DNA of 64,000 nucleotides from Corbicula japonica (Eukaryota > Mollusca > Bivalvia > Venerida > Cyrenidae). Under the pieces are notes generated by a model, which was given only the letters and a program-made list of their open reading frames with translations, ran no database searches and was not told the origin of the DNA. Within the stretch, counting starts at the first letter, position 1, and each line of letters begins with the position of its first letter. This document shows positions 1 through 11,010 of this stretch, in pieces. The DNA is taken from the NCBI GenBank assembly GCA_038501625.1, contig JAZAYU010000012.1, forward strand, positions 6,820,001-6,884,000, given 5' to 3'. The position numbers and the translations under genes were made by a program.

Positions 1-196
1 GCCTAATAACTTTCAATTACATAACAGCAAGCTTTAGCTACCTGATAACTGTCAATTACATAACAGCAAGCTCAAGCTACCTGATAACTGACAATTACAT
101 AACAGCAAGTTCTAGCTACCTGATAACTGATAATTACATAAGAGCAAGCTCGAGCTACCTGATAACTGATAATTACATAACAGCAAGCTCAAGCTA
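1..196. repeat. 39-bp minisatellite, left block
   Basis: About five tandem copies of a 39-bp unit containing CTGATAACTGACAATTACAT and AACAGCAAGCTCAAGCTAC. It is the left part of one array that continues at 1853; the two blocks are separated by a transposon insertion. Thirty-nine is a multiple of three, which is why long open frames run through the array without being genes. Confidence 0.95.
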
Positions 197-1852
197 CAGT
201 ACAGCTCGGGTGTCTTTTACATTTTTCACCTGTCCACCACGTTAATAAATCAGTGCGGGTGGAAATTCACCGCGAATATGTGCTTCCGATGCGGCGATTT
301 TCGGGTGATTTGCCGTGATTCGCGGCGATAATTCTGCAGTCATTCTCGCTCTTCTCGTGTTCATCGTCAGCAGTATAGCTTCAGGGTCGATCGCGGGGGA
401 TCGCGGTGAAAAATCTTTCGAAAAAGGAGTGAATTAAAATGTATTTTTTTAATGTAAAACATTCTTTCTTTAACCAATTTGAAGGTTACATTGTATCAAA
501 ATAATGTAAAAATTTTTTTTTTTTTGCAAACTGACATGAATTAATCAATAACTTTTTTGAAAGTGCTTACCTGTCAACGTAAGTAGCTTGGAGTTAATTA
601 ATCCATATAAAACACCAATTATCAACAGCATAGTTGATTCCCAAACAAAAATGACACACTACTCAACGACAAAATTAATCAACTATTGAATGAACATTTT
701 GAATGTAATGAGTAAGTCGTGAACACAAACATTGTTTATTTAAATAACATTTGTGACAGGCATATGCTATTAATTTCCAGCATGTTTTGATTTTACAAGG
801 CATGTTTTGACTATACAATGTACAACTCTAATTTGTTTCGAGCAATTTTAATTTTTTTGTTGAGAGTTGACAAATGAGTCAATCAGTTAAGAATAAAAAA
901 CGCCGACGTTTGATCAATAATTTTTTTACCCAACACGGCACCTTTGATCTCGGAAAATCAGTATTACTCGTCGGCGTTCTTTTTGAAGTGAATAAACAGA
1001 AGTGATGATGAAATATACAATGCTGATCACACAGGTGTTCAAACAGGTGTTGATTGCTCATAAATGAAGATGTTATAGGAAGGGATTGGGGAAAAATACT
1101 GACGAGATGGATTTTATACATGTAGCTAATGTACTTGGCTGTTATATTTTCACCGTTATTTATTTTCTCAACATGTTCGGAGTACTTAAGAAAAAGAATA
1201 TTATATATTTATCTTTCATCAAAATAACAACTAAGGAAACGATAAGGTAAGAACGACACAATTTTTATTCACTTTTCTCTCTCGATAATGATCTATTATG
1301 TCCAGTTTACTGTGTGTTTCAATCGCAATTATACTCGTATTTTAAATGACATTGAATTCCGATCTGAGGCGTAAATACTCTACTTGTCAATGAATTCTTA
1401 TAATTTGTCGTAAAATAATTAAACAATTTAATAACTGTTGTTCACTTTCTGCAATGACCGTGACAACATTCCACTTAGAAGCATAATAGGCAGCAATTTA
1501 CGGGGCAAAGGTGTTTATGTCAACACGGAAGGTGTGGAAAACTCCAGTGTTTCAAATAATGGACAACATATTTATGCATTGATCAAGTTTCAGATCTTTT
1601 CTCTGATACGAAAATACGAACAACATATTTCTTTTTAAATAAATAAATTCGGAAGAATGTCTTTAAATCACCGGTAAATCTTCACCGCAATTCTCGCTGA
1701 TAAATCGCGGCAAATCTCCATGATCTTCTTGTCAGGTGATCGCGGTGGCAAGATCGACGATCACCCGTGATCACCCGAAAAAAATTGGATGTCGCGCTGA
1801 CAGTGAAACGCAGCGATGAGTGAAAAATGTAAAAGACACCCGAGCTGTACTG
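197..1852. mobile_element. 1656-bp non-autonomous DNA transposon, TA target duplication
   Basis: The ends are perfect 33-bp terminal inverted repeats beginning CAGTACAGCTCGGGTGTCTT, read inward from 197 and from 1852. TA precedes the left end (195-196) and follows the right end (1853-1854), and joining the flanks restores an ordinary minisatellite unit. The interior has GC-richer subterminal segments rich in GATCGCGG/CACCGCG motifs near both ends and no transposase-sized reading frame. A CAGT start with TA duplication is the pattern of the Tc1/mariner superfamily; that assignment is inference from ends alone. Confidence 0.88.
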
Positions 1853-2470
1853 TACCTGATAACTGACAATTACATAACAGCAAGCTCAAGCTACTTGATA
1901 ACTGACAATTATACAACAGCAAGCTCAAGCTACCAGATAACTGACAATTACATAACAGCAAGCTCAAGCTACTTGATAACTGACAATTACACAACAGCAA
2001 GCTCAAGCTACCTGATAACTGACAATTACACAACAGCAAGCTCAAGCTACCTGATAACTGACAATTACATAACAGCAAGCTCAAGCTACCTGATAACTGA
2101 CAAATTACATAACAGCAAGCTCAAGCTACCTGATAACTGACAATTACATAACATCAAGCTCAAGCTACCTGATAACTGACAATTACATAACAGCAAGCTC
2201 AAGCTTCTTGATAACTGACAATTACACAACAGCAAGCTCAAGCTACCTGATAACTTTCAATTACATAACAGCAAGCTTTAGCTACCTGATAACTGACAAT
2301 TACATAAGAGCAAGCTCTAGCTACCTGATAACTGACAATTACATAAGAGCAAGCTCAAGCTACCTGATAACGGACAAGTACACAACAGCAAGCTCAAGCT
2401 ACCTGATAACTGAAAATTACATAACAGCAAGCTCAAGCTACCTGATAACTGACAATTACATTAACAAGCT
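1853..2470. repeat. 39-bp minisatellite, right block
   Basis: Roughly 15-16 tandem units of the same 39-bp repeat as at 1-196. On the minus strand the array begins only a few bases after the 5' splice site of the UCHL3-like exon at 2474-2556, and the intron's own first bases (GTGAGCTTG followed by TTAATGTAATTGTCAG) match the repeat unit. The array therefore probably grew out of the intron start. Confidence 0.93.
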
Positions 2471-2473
2471 CAC

Positions 2474-2556
2474 CTCATCATTTTCCAGTATACTGGCAAT
2501 CTCTTCTGGTTCTTTCCCTAATGTCTCCTCCAAAAACTTGTTGAAATGTTTGTTGT
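2474..2556 (-). CDS. UCHL3: UCHL3-like ubiquitin hydrolase, exon 5 (partial gene)
   Basis: Minus-strand exon of 83 nt. The acceptor reads TTTTCAG and the donor GATGAG|GTGAGC. Joined to the single G left by the previous exon it reads D-N-K-H-F-N-K-F-L-E-E-T-L-G-K and ends I-L-E-N-D-E in phase 0. This matches the helical segment after the active-site cysteine of UCHL3, where human has KKFLEES and YLEN-type sequence. The following exons, with the catalytic His and Asp, would lie beyond base 1 on the left and are not in the window. The exon abuts the 39-bp minisatellite on its downstream side. Confidence 0.87.
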
Positions 2557-2899
2557 CTGAAAAGTAACAACAGTCAATTCGCCTACCAGCATACATAGAT
2601 GTTTTGTGGTACTATGTTCTATAGATGACAACTACCCATTAACTATGCATACTAATCAATCAAAATGAGGTTAACAGTGTGATATTTCCCAAGGCAGATT
2701 TATGGAATGTAAATGTAAGCAGCACCATGGGTTCCGACAATGGCATGTGCCCAAAATCATAGGACAAGTCTCAAAATTTTAGCTATGAACGGTCAGTTTG
2801 GAGATTCCTACAGGTGACAAAAGTAGATCAAAATCAGCTTGCACATCCTTACAGTCAGATCATCATCTTCACCGTTTTCTTGGCCATAAATCAACTAAT

Positions 2900-3141
2900 T
2901 TAACCCTTTCCTCCATATATACGCATTTTTATGCATTTGCGACCAGTGTAGATCCAGATCAGCAGGCACATCTGTGCCATCTGATCTGGATCTACTCTGG
3001 TCTCATTTTGCTCATAAGTAACCTAAGGAGTCATTAATCAAACAGCGTAGATCCTGATAAGACGGCACGGATGTGCCGGCTGATCTGGATCTACACTGTT
3101 CGTCCACGCAATAAAGGTGTGTCTATGGAGGAAAGGGTTAA
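2900..3141. mobile_element. TTAA MITE, full-length copy
   Basis: Begins TTAACCCTTTCCTCCATATA and ends TATGGAGGAAAGGGTTAA, with TTAA at both ends. It contains two internal hairpins built on GTGTAGATCCAGATCAG and GATCCTGATCAGACGGCAC, themselves mutually inverted. Part of the last hairpin is repeated just outside at about 3150-3210. Confidence 0.92.
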
Positions 3142-3349
3142 TGAATCTAAATGCAAACAATTTAGATCCTGAACAGACTACATGGATGTGCTGGCATATT
3201 TAGATCATCACTTGTCACAAATGGGACAAATGTGAGGATGGTGATTGTAAGAATTGTTTGAACCTTACGAGACAAAAGTTAAGCTCAGTGCCTTAAGGGT
3301 CAGGTCTCCCAAGCTAATGAGGTTCTTTGATGTATATGTAAATATTTCT

Positions 3350-3515
3350 CAGTGTTCCACTAGCTTCCGAATCTCAAGGGGTCATTTTGATCATTTTTAG
3401 GGGATTGTGCCAAAATCTAATTTGAGGAAAAAATGACCATGAATCTAAAATCAGAGATCAATATGAGGCTTTCTGGAAATTTAAAGAATCAAAGGGTCAG
3501 CTGAGTCTGTGCTTA
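3350..3515. repeat. Relative of the CAGGGTTTCCAC MITE
   Basis: A degenerate stretch sharing 'ttccactagct', 'gaatctcaaggg', 'aaaaaatgacc' and 'aggctttctggaaattt' in the same order as the better-bounded element at 30096-30282. It has no clear target duplication here. Confidence 0.6.
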
Positions 3516-3915
3516 GCACTTTACTCTCCCTACATACCTCTTAGGGTGTTGTGTGGGAGGCTGAGTTTTCTGAACATGGGTTTTCTCGCAGTTTTACCTG
3601 TTAGGATCTACCTACATGTTGTGTTGATTAAAGCTATCAGTTTTTACAGAAAGTGTTTATTTCGTATATAAAGGTACTTTTGCAAGCTGTTTGTACATGT
3701 CCATTATCAATGAACTGTCTGAACTTTGTAATGAAGACGATATTTCACATGTGTTTTATTATTACTTCTTTGAAAGGTCAACTTAACTACATTTTTTTCT
3801 ATATAAACTGCAATATTTATACAATATAAAGAAAAACAAGTGACCACCTTTCCAATGCCTATGCAATTTATGAAAATTGATATGTAATGAAGTTTTGTGT
3901 CTACTCCTTTATTAC

Positions 3916-4134
3916 AGGTTTTATCTCGTGTGCAAACAGTGTAAATCCATATCTAGACTGGCTAGCACATCCATGCCTTCTAATCAGGATCTACACTGTT
4001 TGCATCTTGGTAAAAAATAACCTAATGAATCTAACAGCAAATGGTTTGTTTTCTGATCAGATGCCACTGATGTGCCGGCTAATCTTGATCTACACTGCTC
4101 GTCTATGGATAACAGCCATATCCCGTTGGGTTAA
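3916..4134. mobile_element. TTAA MITE, diverged copy next to UCHL3 exon 4
   Basis: Carries the family core (cagtgtaaatcc, tctaatcaggatctacactg, gatgtgccggctaatcttgatc) and a right end GGGTTAA at 4128-4134. The left end is eroded. It stops 11 bases from the exon at 4146, so it sits against the 5' splice site side of that minus-strand exon. Confidence 0.8.
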
Positions 4135-4145
4135 GCAACTCTTAC

Positions 4146-4290
4146 CTTGAAATTTAATATTATCTCTATTGTTTGCTAGAGCATGTATTACAGCTACTGT
4201 TCCACAGGCATTTCCTACTGTCTGCTTCATGTAATACACATCATCCACTTGAGCTTTCTCCTCACCTATTTTGTTCGCTTCAGACTCCGA
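4146..4290 (-). CDS. UCHL3: UCHL3-like ubiquitin hydrolase, catalytic-cysteine exon
   Basis: Minus-strand exon of 145 nt. The acceptor is TGTATTTTAG and the donor CAAG|GTAAGA. It reads S-E-S-E-A-N-K-I-G-E-E-K-A-Q-V-D-D, then V-Y-Y-M-K-Q-T-V-G-N-A-C-G-T, then V-I-H-A-L-A-N-N-R-D. This is the peptidase C12 active-site region: N-A-C-G-T holds the nucleophilic Cys, and the Gln of MKQT, six residues earlier, is the oxyanion-hole residue of the family. The enzyme cleaves small adducts and peptides from the C-terminus of ubiquitin (and, for vertebrate UCHL3, NEDD8) in cytosol and nucleus. Both catalytic residues visible here are intact. The segment before VYYMK is about five residues shorter than in human UCHL3; see findings. 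Confidence 0.93.
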
Positions 4291-4504
4291 CTAAAATACA
4301 TTGTATTTACAATAAAACTCTTTAAATTCTCAAGCCATGAGCCATGAGAATAAGTTTCAGTAATTCACTGGAAGGTAAAATCACACTTTCAAATTTTCGG
4401 AATACACAAGGAAATACCGAAACTAACTCGCGGCTCATGGCTAGGTATTCGAAAGTGAAATAAAGTCAATGTTTCACTGTAACAAACAAATTTTCTGTTA
4501 GTGT

Positions 4505-4585
4505 TATGCATGGATGTGCCGGCTGATCTGGATCTACACTGGTCGCACATGCGTAAAAATGCGTTTATATGGAGGAAAGGGTTAA
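4505..4585. mobile_element. TTAA MITE, right-end fragment
   Basis: Right terminal part only: gcatggatgtgccggctg, then the hairpin stem and a terminal GGAGGAAAGGGTTAA ending at 4585. Confidence 0.8.
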
Positions 4586-6457
4586 TGCTCAAGAAATGAG
4601 CCACGAGAGTGTAAGTTTTGTTATTCACAAGTGAAATAAAATAAATATTTCACTGAAACAATCAAATTTTCTGTTAATGCTATGCTTCAAATACTTCACT
4701 TAAGCAATTTTTCAGTTTATTTAAAGATTTAAAAGAAAATTTGAAAAGACAAAGTAGAACTACCCTTTAGCAATAAAATATACTACTCTAAATTTGATAA
4801 TGGCCACTTAATAAGGCTGTAATTATTATTGTTTAGGCTAAAGGTTTGAACAGTTTAAGATTCATTAAGCTGTGTTTTTATTGTTTATTTCAAATTGATA
4901 AAACTGATGAATAAGTCATCTGAGTTAACTGATTGAACTGTAAAATGACTGTAAATTTTTCTAACCGGGAAAACTTGCAAACTTAAAAACGTTGCCCTCA
5001 TCAAATTTTGAGTTGTATAATTATAATACAAGATATGAAATTTCCCAATATGTTAGTGATCTGAAATTTGCAACTTAACAATTACTAAGCAAAACCTGGG
5101 AGCACTCACGTACAAATAAATTTCATTGATAGTTTTCCACAAGGCAAGGTTTGGTGTGAATAAGTCAACAAAAGCTGTGAAAATTGCTGTCAATTTTAAA
5201 CTGGTTAGCATTTTCAAGCATGTGTCATACAAGAAAGAATGACTCCAACATTATTAGCAATATTAGGGGCTTCAACTTAAGTTCCATTCTTCTGGTTTTT
5301 TCCTATTTTTGTGTGTTTGTTTTTTCAGCCAAACAAATGAGCCAATCTCAATGATTTTTCTCAAACCTTCTATCTACCTCCTGGTACAGTACAGCTGATG
5401 ACATTATCAAATATGGCTGCCAGCGGCCTTCAAAGTTTAGAGGTTGACAAAATTCTTGGAACCTGCGCTTGAATCACCAAATTTGGTGCATTTGTAATAC
5501 TGCAAAATACATTTTTCCAGCATCAAAAATTCATCTAAAAAAATAAAAATATTGCATATTAAAAGTGTCCTCGTTCCGAAACAAAATGTTTTATTATTAC
5601 ATTATTCTGAAAGCAAGTCTGGAAAATCCAGACTACTTTATTGAATAACTACAGAATGTGGCTAATAAATCAAACTCCAGATTATCTGGAGTGCTCATAC
5701 ATGACATTTGTCTGTATCAGGGCACAGACAATGTTGAATTTTACTTGTAAAATTATAGAAAATATAGATTTCTAGCATCTCTGTGATTTTGAATCTCAAG
5801 GCAATGATGAGAAATAAGTTATTATAATAAGAAGTAATTATATTGAATTTCTATTGGTGCTTGATAATATAAAAGTGGCAAAAATGTGTATATTCTTTCC
5901 ACTTTATTTTATGTTTCCCAGGGAACTATGGAGTTTTCTCAGTGAAATACTATTTTTATTTTCAATGTTTTTGCTGAACTACTTTTTTAAAACTTATTAC
6001 CTCCGTCTCAAATTTTTCAGAATTGTTTGACAGATAATCATGTTAAAAGTCATACTCAGAGAAACTTTATCCCAGCTGAATTAGCTACATATTTAAGCAT
6101 CAAAAGAAGATATTTTGTGATGTACATGTTATATTTACAGGAACCATCCTTGCTGTCCAACTGTTGATTATCTGTTTATGTATATTTGTTTATAAGTAGT
6201 GCCAGTCAGCTGGGAATCTTACATGCTCTTTGTCTCTGGTAAGAAAGCAGCTATTCCTTTTTTTGTGTAATATTTGCAACAATTAGAAATGTGTTAAATA
6301 TGTTAAATAAAATGGCCAACCCCATGAATGCTTGCATCATTAATATACACCAAAACACGTGTTTGTTATCAAAACAATCCCTTCTTTGAAAAAGAGTAGG
6401 CTGCAAACATGCTCAGAGGAAAAGGGCTATCAAAGGTTTTACATAGCTCACAAATAT
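4586..6457. other. UCHL3 intron, no recognisable feature
   Basis: AT-rich intronic DNA on the minus-strand gene. I see no exon-like open stretch with splice sites, no tandem array and no bounded element. The small exon suspected between the exons at 4146 and 11616 was looked for here and not found. Confidence 0.6.
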
Positions 6458-7067
6458 TTAATCCTAACCTCTGTATATACAGCTTTTATCGATTGTAAGA
6501 CACAACAGTGCCATCTGATCTGGATTTACAGTGGTTGCTTCTTGGTCAGATATTATCTAATGAATCAACAGTAATCAATGCATATCCTAATCAGATGGCA
6601 TAGATGGCTGGGTTATCTTGATAATAAGTATCATTCACGTGTGTTTGGTAAAGATCGCGTGATCAAGCCCGAGTGAAATATGCACAAGGGCCGTAACGAG
6701 GCTCTGCCGAGTTACCCCCTAAGTGCATATTTCACGAGGGCTGGATCACGCGATCTTAACCCAACATAAGTGAATGATACTTTTTCGTGCATACCGTATT
6801 TATTTTGAGCATTTTGGGGTATTTTCCTGTAAATTTTTCTTTGCACTACTTTTTATAGTAGCGGAGTGATATACGAGACATTCCATCATTCATTCATAAA
6901 TGCGTAAGACGTCGTGACGTCATATAAGGCACATGACTCATTCTACATGGGGGGGGTGTAGAATCAAAATTTCCTACACGGGTGAAAACACAAGATGACC
7001 TGATCTGGTATGCAAGAACGATATACACTGTTTGTCCATGGATAAGAACCATATCCCAATGAGTTAA
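6458..7067. mobile_element. TTAA MITE split by another element
   Basis: The outer parts match the TTAA family: tgccatctgatctggattta around 6510, then gatggcatagatgg up to about 6628, and tacactgtttgtccatgg from 7023, ending GAGTTAA at 7067. The middle of the second hairpin is interrupted by the ~390-bp element listed at 6629-7022. Confidence 0.75.
6629..7022 (+). mobile_element. ATCATTC-ended MITE with internal foldback, copy 1
   Basis: Runs from GTATCATTCACGTGTGTTTG to CTGGTATGCAAGAACGAT. Its first ~150 bases fold back on themselves (GATCGCGTGATC ... GATCACGCGATC, and TATCATTCAC ... GTGAATGATA). An inverted second copy lies at 10695-11010, sharing the run 'ttttggggtatt', the Tgacgtcat motif and the GATCTGGTATGCAAGAA end. 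Boundaries are good to a few bases; no clear duplication was read. Confidence 0.78.
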
Positions 7068-7139
7068 GTGGTTCAGGAACTACCAATTTTTGAGTACTTT
7101 CCAATAATAAACAAATATATGTAGGACATAACACCACAA

Positions 7140-7520
7140 AATATATACCAGGGCTATCTAATCAACCACTTTTGAGGCTGTCCCAGTTAGCTCAATTGGT
7201 TGCATCGACGGAATTTCAGGGCTAGGTGCTGTCGCCGTGGCGGTGCGGGTTTGCTCCCAGGTAGAGGCAAAATCATTTGAAATTTACAGTAGCACTATTT
7301 GTGCAGTGTGGCAGCAAAAAAAGTCTCCCTGTACATATAGTCAGTACTATTATCATTAAAAAAAACCCGTTACAGATGTCCTGCAGTGGTGATAACGTAT
7401 ATCAGGGCTATCTGATCAACCTTTTTTAGGGTTGTCCCAGGGAGCTCAATTGGTTGTGTTGTTGGAAGTACAGGGCCGTGATGGTGCAGGTTCACTCCCA
7501 GGTAGAGGCAATATCAGTTA
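7140..7520 (+). mobile_element. Two tandem tRNA-derived SINE-like units
   Basis: Two copies about 253 bp apart. Each has GGGCTATCT(A/G)ATCAACC followed by GTCCCAG..AGCTCAATTGGTTG (A-box-like, 7180 and 7433) and then GGTTTGCTCCCAGGTAGAGG or GGTTCACTCCCAGGTAGAGG (B-box-like, ending about 7265 and 7509). The spacing suits a polymerase III type 2 promoter, but folding into a working tRNA is not apparent. Confidence 0.65.
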
Positions 7521-8989
7521 GACATTTAAGCTGAGTAGTGTTACCCAGAGTTTTAAAGAAAAAGCACTTTCTGTTAAGAAATACTTGATGAAAATTACAA
7601 GTAATTTTTAGGTGTTTTTGGAGTTTTCCCCATTTGTCAGTTGTTTAAGTCATCTTACATGTTATCCTTCCATTCAAGCATCAATTCCTTTGATTTGTTT
7701 GCAACAAAGAGCGCTGCGTGCCTAATCATTACTTGTTAAACAAAATGGCCAACTCAACTATTGCGTCATAAATGTCCATCAAAATATTTAAAGGGGCAAC
7801 AGGACTATATAAACCTCAAGATGGCGCTGGGGCAGCCTTTTCTATAATTTTATGCATGTTACACATCAAGGAGCCCTTTTTTCAAAATTTGAAAAAACTA
7901 CTGAACAAATTATTGTGAAAATTTTCACAAATGTACATTGTAAGCTTTTTAAACATTTCATCTAAAAATTTAAGTGAAATACTAATTATAAAGGTGACTC
8001 TCAGAAAAAGTTTAAACCTGTCAGACAGAAAATTTTGAATTTGAATTTCCCGGGAGGTGTGTCTAACTGATAAAACACTGTGTTTGTAAACACAAGCACG
8101 TGCTAATGTTTACATTCAGCAGCAAGAAAGCATGTATAATAAGACTGAATCTTAATCTCACAGTTATGAAATGTTAATGTGCTCTGTTTCCTAAATTATT
8201 TCCTTTGCAACAGAATCTGTCATTCATAATAATGTTTCCTTTCAATATCATAAATAAATCAACACATATAGTTTTCTATAAAGAATCTGCAAAAGTTTAA
8301 AAGTTTCCCTCCGTTTTTCAAAGACAGAACAATAGCCTGGTATCAGTAAGAAAACCAGATTTCTTCTACTTCAAAGGTTACAACAGGAGTATCTTTTTAT
8401 GTTGTGATAAAAGAAACCTTCCTGGCTAAAGTTATGAATGAAATATTTAGTGTTGGACTGCTTGTATTTTACGACAAATAGTAAAATATGAGTTTAAATT
8501 AAAGAACACAAAAACAAAAAAGAGACGAATTAGTCCAATGTATAAAGAAATTCAAAGGAACCCTGAAAGGAAAAATAGAAGTTCATAATCAGTGCAAAGG
8601 GAGTCTTCATTCTATCGTCTGCTGTAATGCAGTGACTCACTCTCTACAGGCTATTTTTACTACAATTAATACTGGCAGATAGCTTGTATGTAAAGCCACA
8701 CCCCAAAATACTCGCTGCCGAGGCAGCAAATGTTGCCCCTTTAATATCAACCAACCCTTCTTTGTTGGATAAAAACTTTACCTCCAAAAGGTCAAATCTG
8801 CACTCCCCATGGTAATGTAAAATTTTAAAATAGTTCAGAAGGCAACTCCTGCAGACGGAACTTTCCATATGTTCTATAAACAATTAGCAGTGATTTACAG
8901 CTGCCGGATATTTATTAGAACATCAGAAAATGTGTAAAAAAATAATTTGCACATTCAAGTGAGGACCTTACACATGTATCACAAACCAT
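7521..8989. other. UCHL3 intron, no recognisable feature
   Basis: Unique-looking intronic sequence. A minus-strand open stretch around 8644-8883 has no family resemblance and no matching splice sites, so it is not called. Confidence 0.55.
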
Positions 8990-9122
8990 GGCTCAAGAAC
9001 ATAAAACAAAGATTGGAGACCAGCCTCAAATCTCAAGCATCTGACCAGTCGCCATTTCAGCAATTCAGATTCTTGAGATTTAAGACTGGTCTCAAGATTT
9101 AGTTTTAAGATATTGGGCTCTT
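8990..9122. mobile_element. AAGGTTATAAA foldback MITE, diverged copy
   Basis: Inverted arms of the foldback family: ggagaccagcctcaaatctc and caagcatctgaccagtcgcc on the left, then catttcagcaattcagattc and ttgagatttaagactggtct on the right. The ends are worn. Confidence 0.75.
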
Positions 9123-9359
9123 ATCTATGTTGTGTGGGGACCTTGCACATTTATCACATTTAAGTTGAAAAGCTGCATGTTAATGGATTCAAGTTACTGC
9201 ACTGTATCATGTATATGTTGAAATATTCACAGAACTTACTGTTTTGTCACAAATGGGTATAGTATGTTACCGGTAATTAGACAGTCACACGACAAAATAC
9301 ATTTAAATATAAGGTTAAGCAGCAAAGAGTTTCACAAATTTGATACCATCACATTCATG

Positions 9360-10050
9360 GGTGAACAGTGTAGATTGTGCACCAGTGCAGTCTTTCTATT
9401 ACTTATATGGTCACCAAGTGATGAAGTAATGGTTGGGCCCAGTGCAAACTTTCCATAATTTGATATGGTAACCAAGCGACACAGTAATGACTGTGTACCT
9501 GTGCAGTATGGTCACCAAGTGATAAAGTAATGGCTGTGTACTTGTGCAATCTTTTCATAGCTTGGTATGGTCACCAAGTGAAAAAGTAATGATTGTGAAC
9601 CAGTGCAGTCTTTCCATTACTTGGTATGTTCACTAAGTGACAAAATAATGATTGTGAACCAGTGCAGTCTTTCCATAACTTGGTATTGTCACCAAGTGAT
9701 AACGTAATGGTTGTGCACCAGTGCAGTCTTTCCATAGCTTGGTATGGTAACCAAGTGAAAAAGTAATTGTTGTGCACCAGTGAAGTCTCTCCATAGCTTA
9801 GTATGGCCACTAAGTGATAAAGTAATGGTTGTGCACCAGTGCAGTTTTTCCATAGCTTGGTATGGTCACCAAGTGAAAAAGTAATGGTTGTGCACCAATG
9901 CAGTCTTTCCATAGCTTGGTATGTTTACCAAATGACAAAGTAATGATTGTGCACCAGTCGAGTCTTTCCATAGCTTGGTATGGTTACCAAGAGACAAAGT
10001 AATGGTTATGCACCAGTGCAGACTTTTCATAGCTTTGTCACCAAGTGACT
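9360..10050. repeat. 59-bp minisatellite, about 11 copies
   Basis: Tandem units with 'aatggttgtgcaccagtgca', 'gtctttccatagcttggtat' and 'ggtcaccaagtgaaaaagt'. The period is 59 bases where measured (9704 to 9763). The minus-strand open frame here is a by-product of the repetition. Confidence 0.9.
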
Positions 10051-10157
10051 AAGTAAATCAAGATGACATTTTCAATTCACTTGTTTTCCTTGATTATAGA
10101 TATAAAATCATTTCTACTAAGAGTATGAAATACCTAGCAGGAGGCCCATAACTCACA

Positions 10158-10399
10158 TTAACCCTTTCCTTGATATATACGCCTTTTTACGCATGTGTGA
10201 CTAGTGTAGATCCAGATCAGCCGGCACATCCGTGCCGTCTGATCAGGATCTGCACCGGTCGCATTTTGGTCAGGAATAACCTAATAAATAAAAAAGCGAA
10301 CAGTTTAGATCCTGATCAGACGGCACGGATGTGCCGGCTGATCTGGATCTAAACTGTTCGCCCTAGCAATAAAGGTGTATCTATACAGGAAAGGGTTAA
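10158..10399. mobile_element. TTAA MITE, full-length 242-bp copy
   Basis: A clean full copy from TTAACCCTTTCCTTGATATA to ACAGGAAAGGGTTAA, with both internal hairpins. It is directly followed by another copy that shares the TTAA at 10396-10399. Confidence 0.93.
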
Positions 10400-10647
10400 G
10401 CCTTTACTCCATACAAACATTTTTTCTGGCAAGTGCAAACAGTGACAGTGTAGATCCAGATCAGCTGGTGCAGCTGTGCTATCTCAGCAGGATCTACACT
10501 GTTAAATCTTGGTCAGAAATAACCTAATTAATCTAAAAGCTAACAGTGCAGATCCTGAACAGACAGCACAGAATGATGTGTCAGCTGATCTGGATCTACA
10601 CTGTTTGCCCATGCCAAATAAGTCTAATATATTGAGTTACGGGTTAA
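10396..10647. mobile_element. TTAA MITE, diverged neighbour sharing a TTAA
   Basis: Begins TTAAGCCTTTACTCCATACA and ends GAGTTACGGGTTAA. More diverged than the copy to its left; the two abut at a single TTAA. Confidence 0.85.
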
Positions 10648-10694
10648 AATGACAACAGTAAAGAATCCTACTATTAATTCGTCATATCATACCA

Positions 10695-11010
10695 TATCAT
10701 TCTTGCATACCAGATCAGGTCATCCGGTATTTTCACCCTTGTAGGAAATTTAGATCCTACACCCCCAAGTAGAATGAGTCACGCGCCATATATGACATCA
10801 CAAAGTCTTATGAGTTAAGAATAATTGATGGAACGTCTCCTATATCCTCAGCTACTATAAAAAATTGGTGCAAAAAAAATTGTACAGGTTAATACCCCAA
10901 AATGCGCAAAATAAATATGGTATGCAAGAAAAAGTATCATTCACTTACTGCCCTCGTGCTTTCACTCGGGCCCGATACGTGATCATTACCAAACACACGT
11001 GAATGATTCT
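10695..11010 (-). mobile_element. ATCATTC-ended MITE, copy 2 (inverted)
   Basis: Reverse-complement counterpart of 6629-7022: ATCATTCTTGCATACCAGAT at the left end and ACACACGTGAATGATTC at the right end, with shared interior blocks. Shorter than copy 1 because part of the internal foldback is missing. Confidence 0.78.

Noticed and set aside
1..2470. CRISPR-like array
   Set aside because: The repeats are contiguous without spacers and the genome is animal.
1761..2567. Long open frames on both strands through the 39-bp array, with repeating peptides
   Set aside because: The unit length is a multiple of three and lacks stops, so frames stay open by arithmetic. The peptides only repeat the unit, and there are no supporting splice or start signals.
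7180..7512. tRNA genes
   Set aside because: Box-like motifs only; the tandem pair lies in a longer dispersed repeat and does not fold as tRNA by eye.
9571..9912. Minus-strand 113-residue open frame
   Set aside because: Translation of the 59-bp minisatellite; the repeat period explains it fully.
10170..10352. Recurring small proteins with DPDQTARMCRLIWI-like sequence here and near 2798, 3887, 19357, 27490, 33494 and 62882
   Set aside because: All are translations of the palindromic TTAA MITE; similarity between them reflects the DNA repeat, not a protein family.
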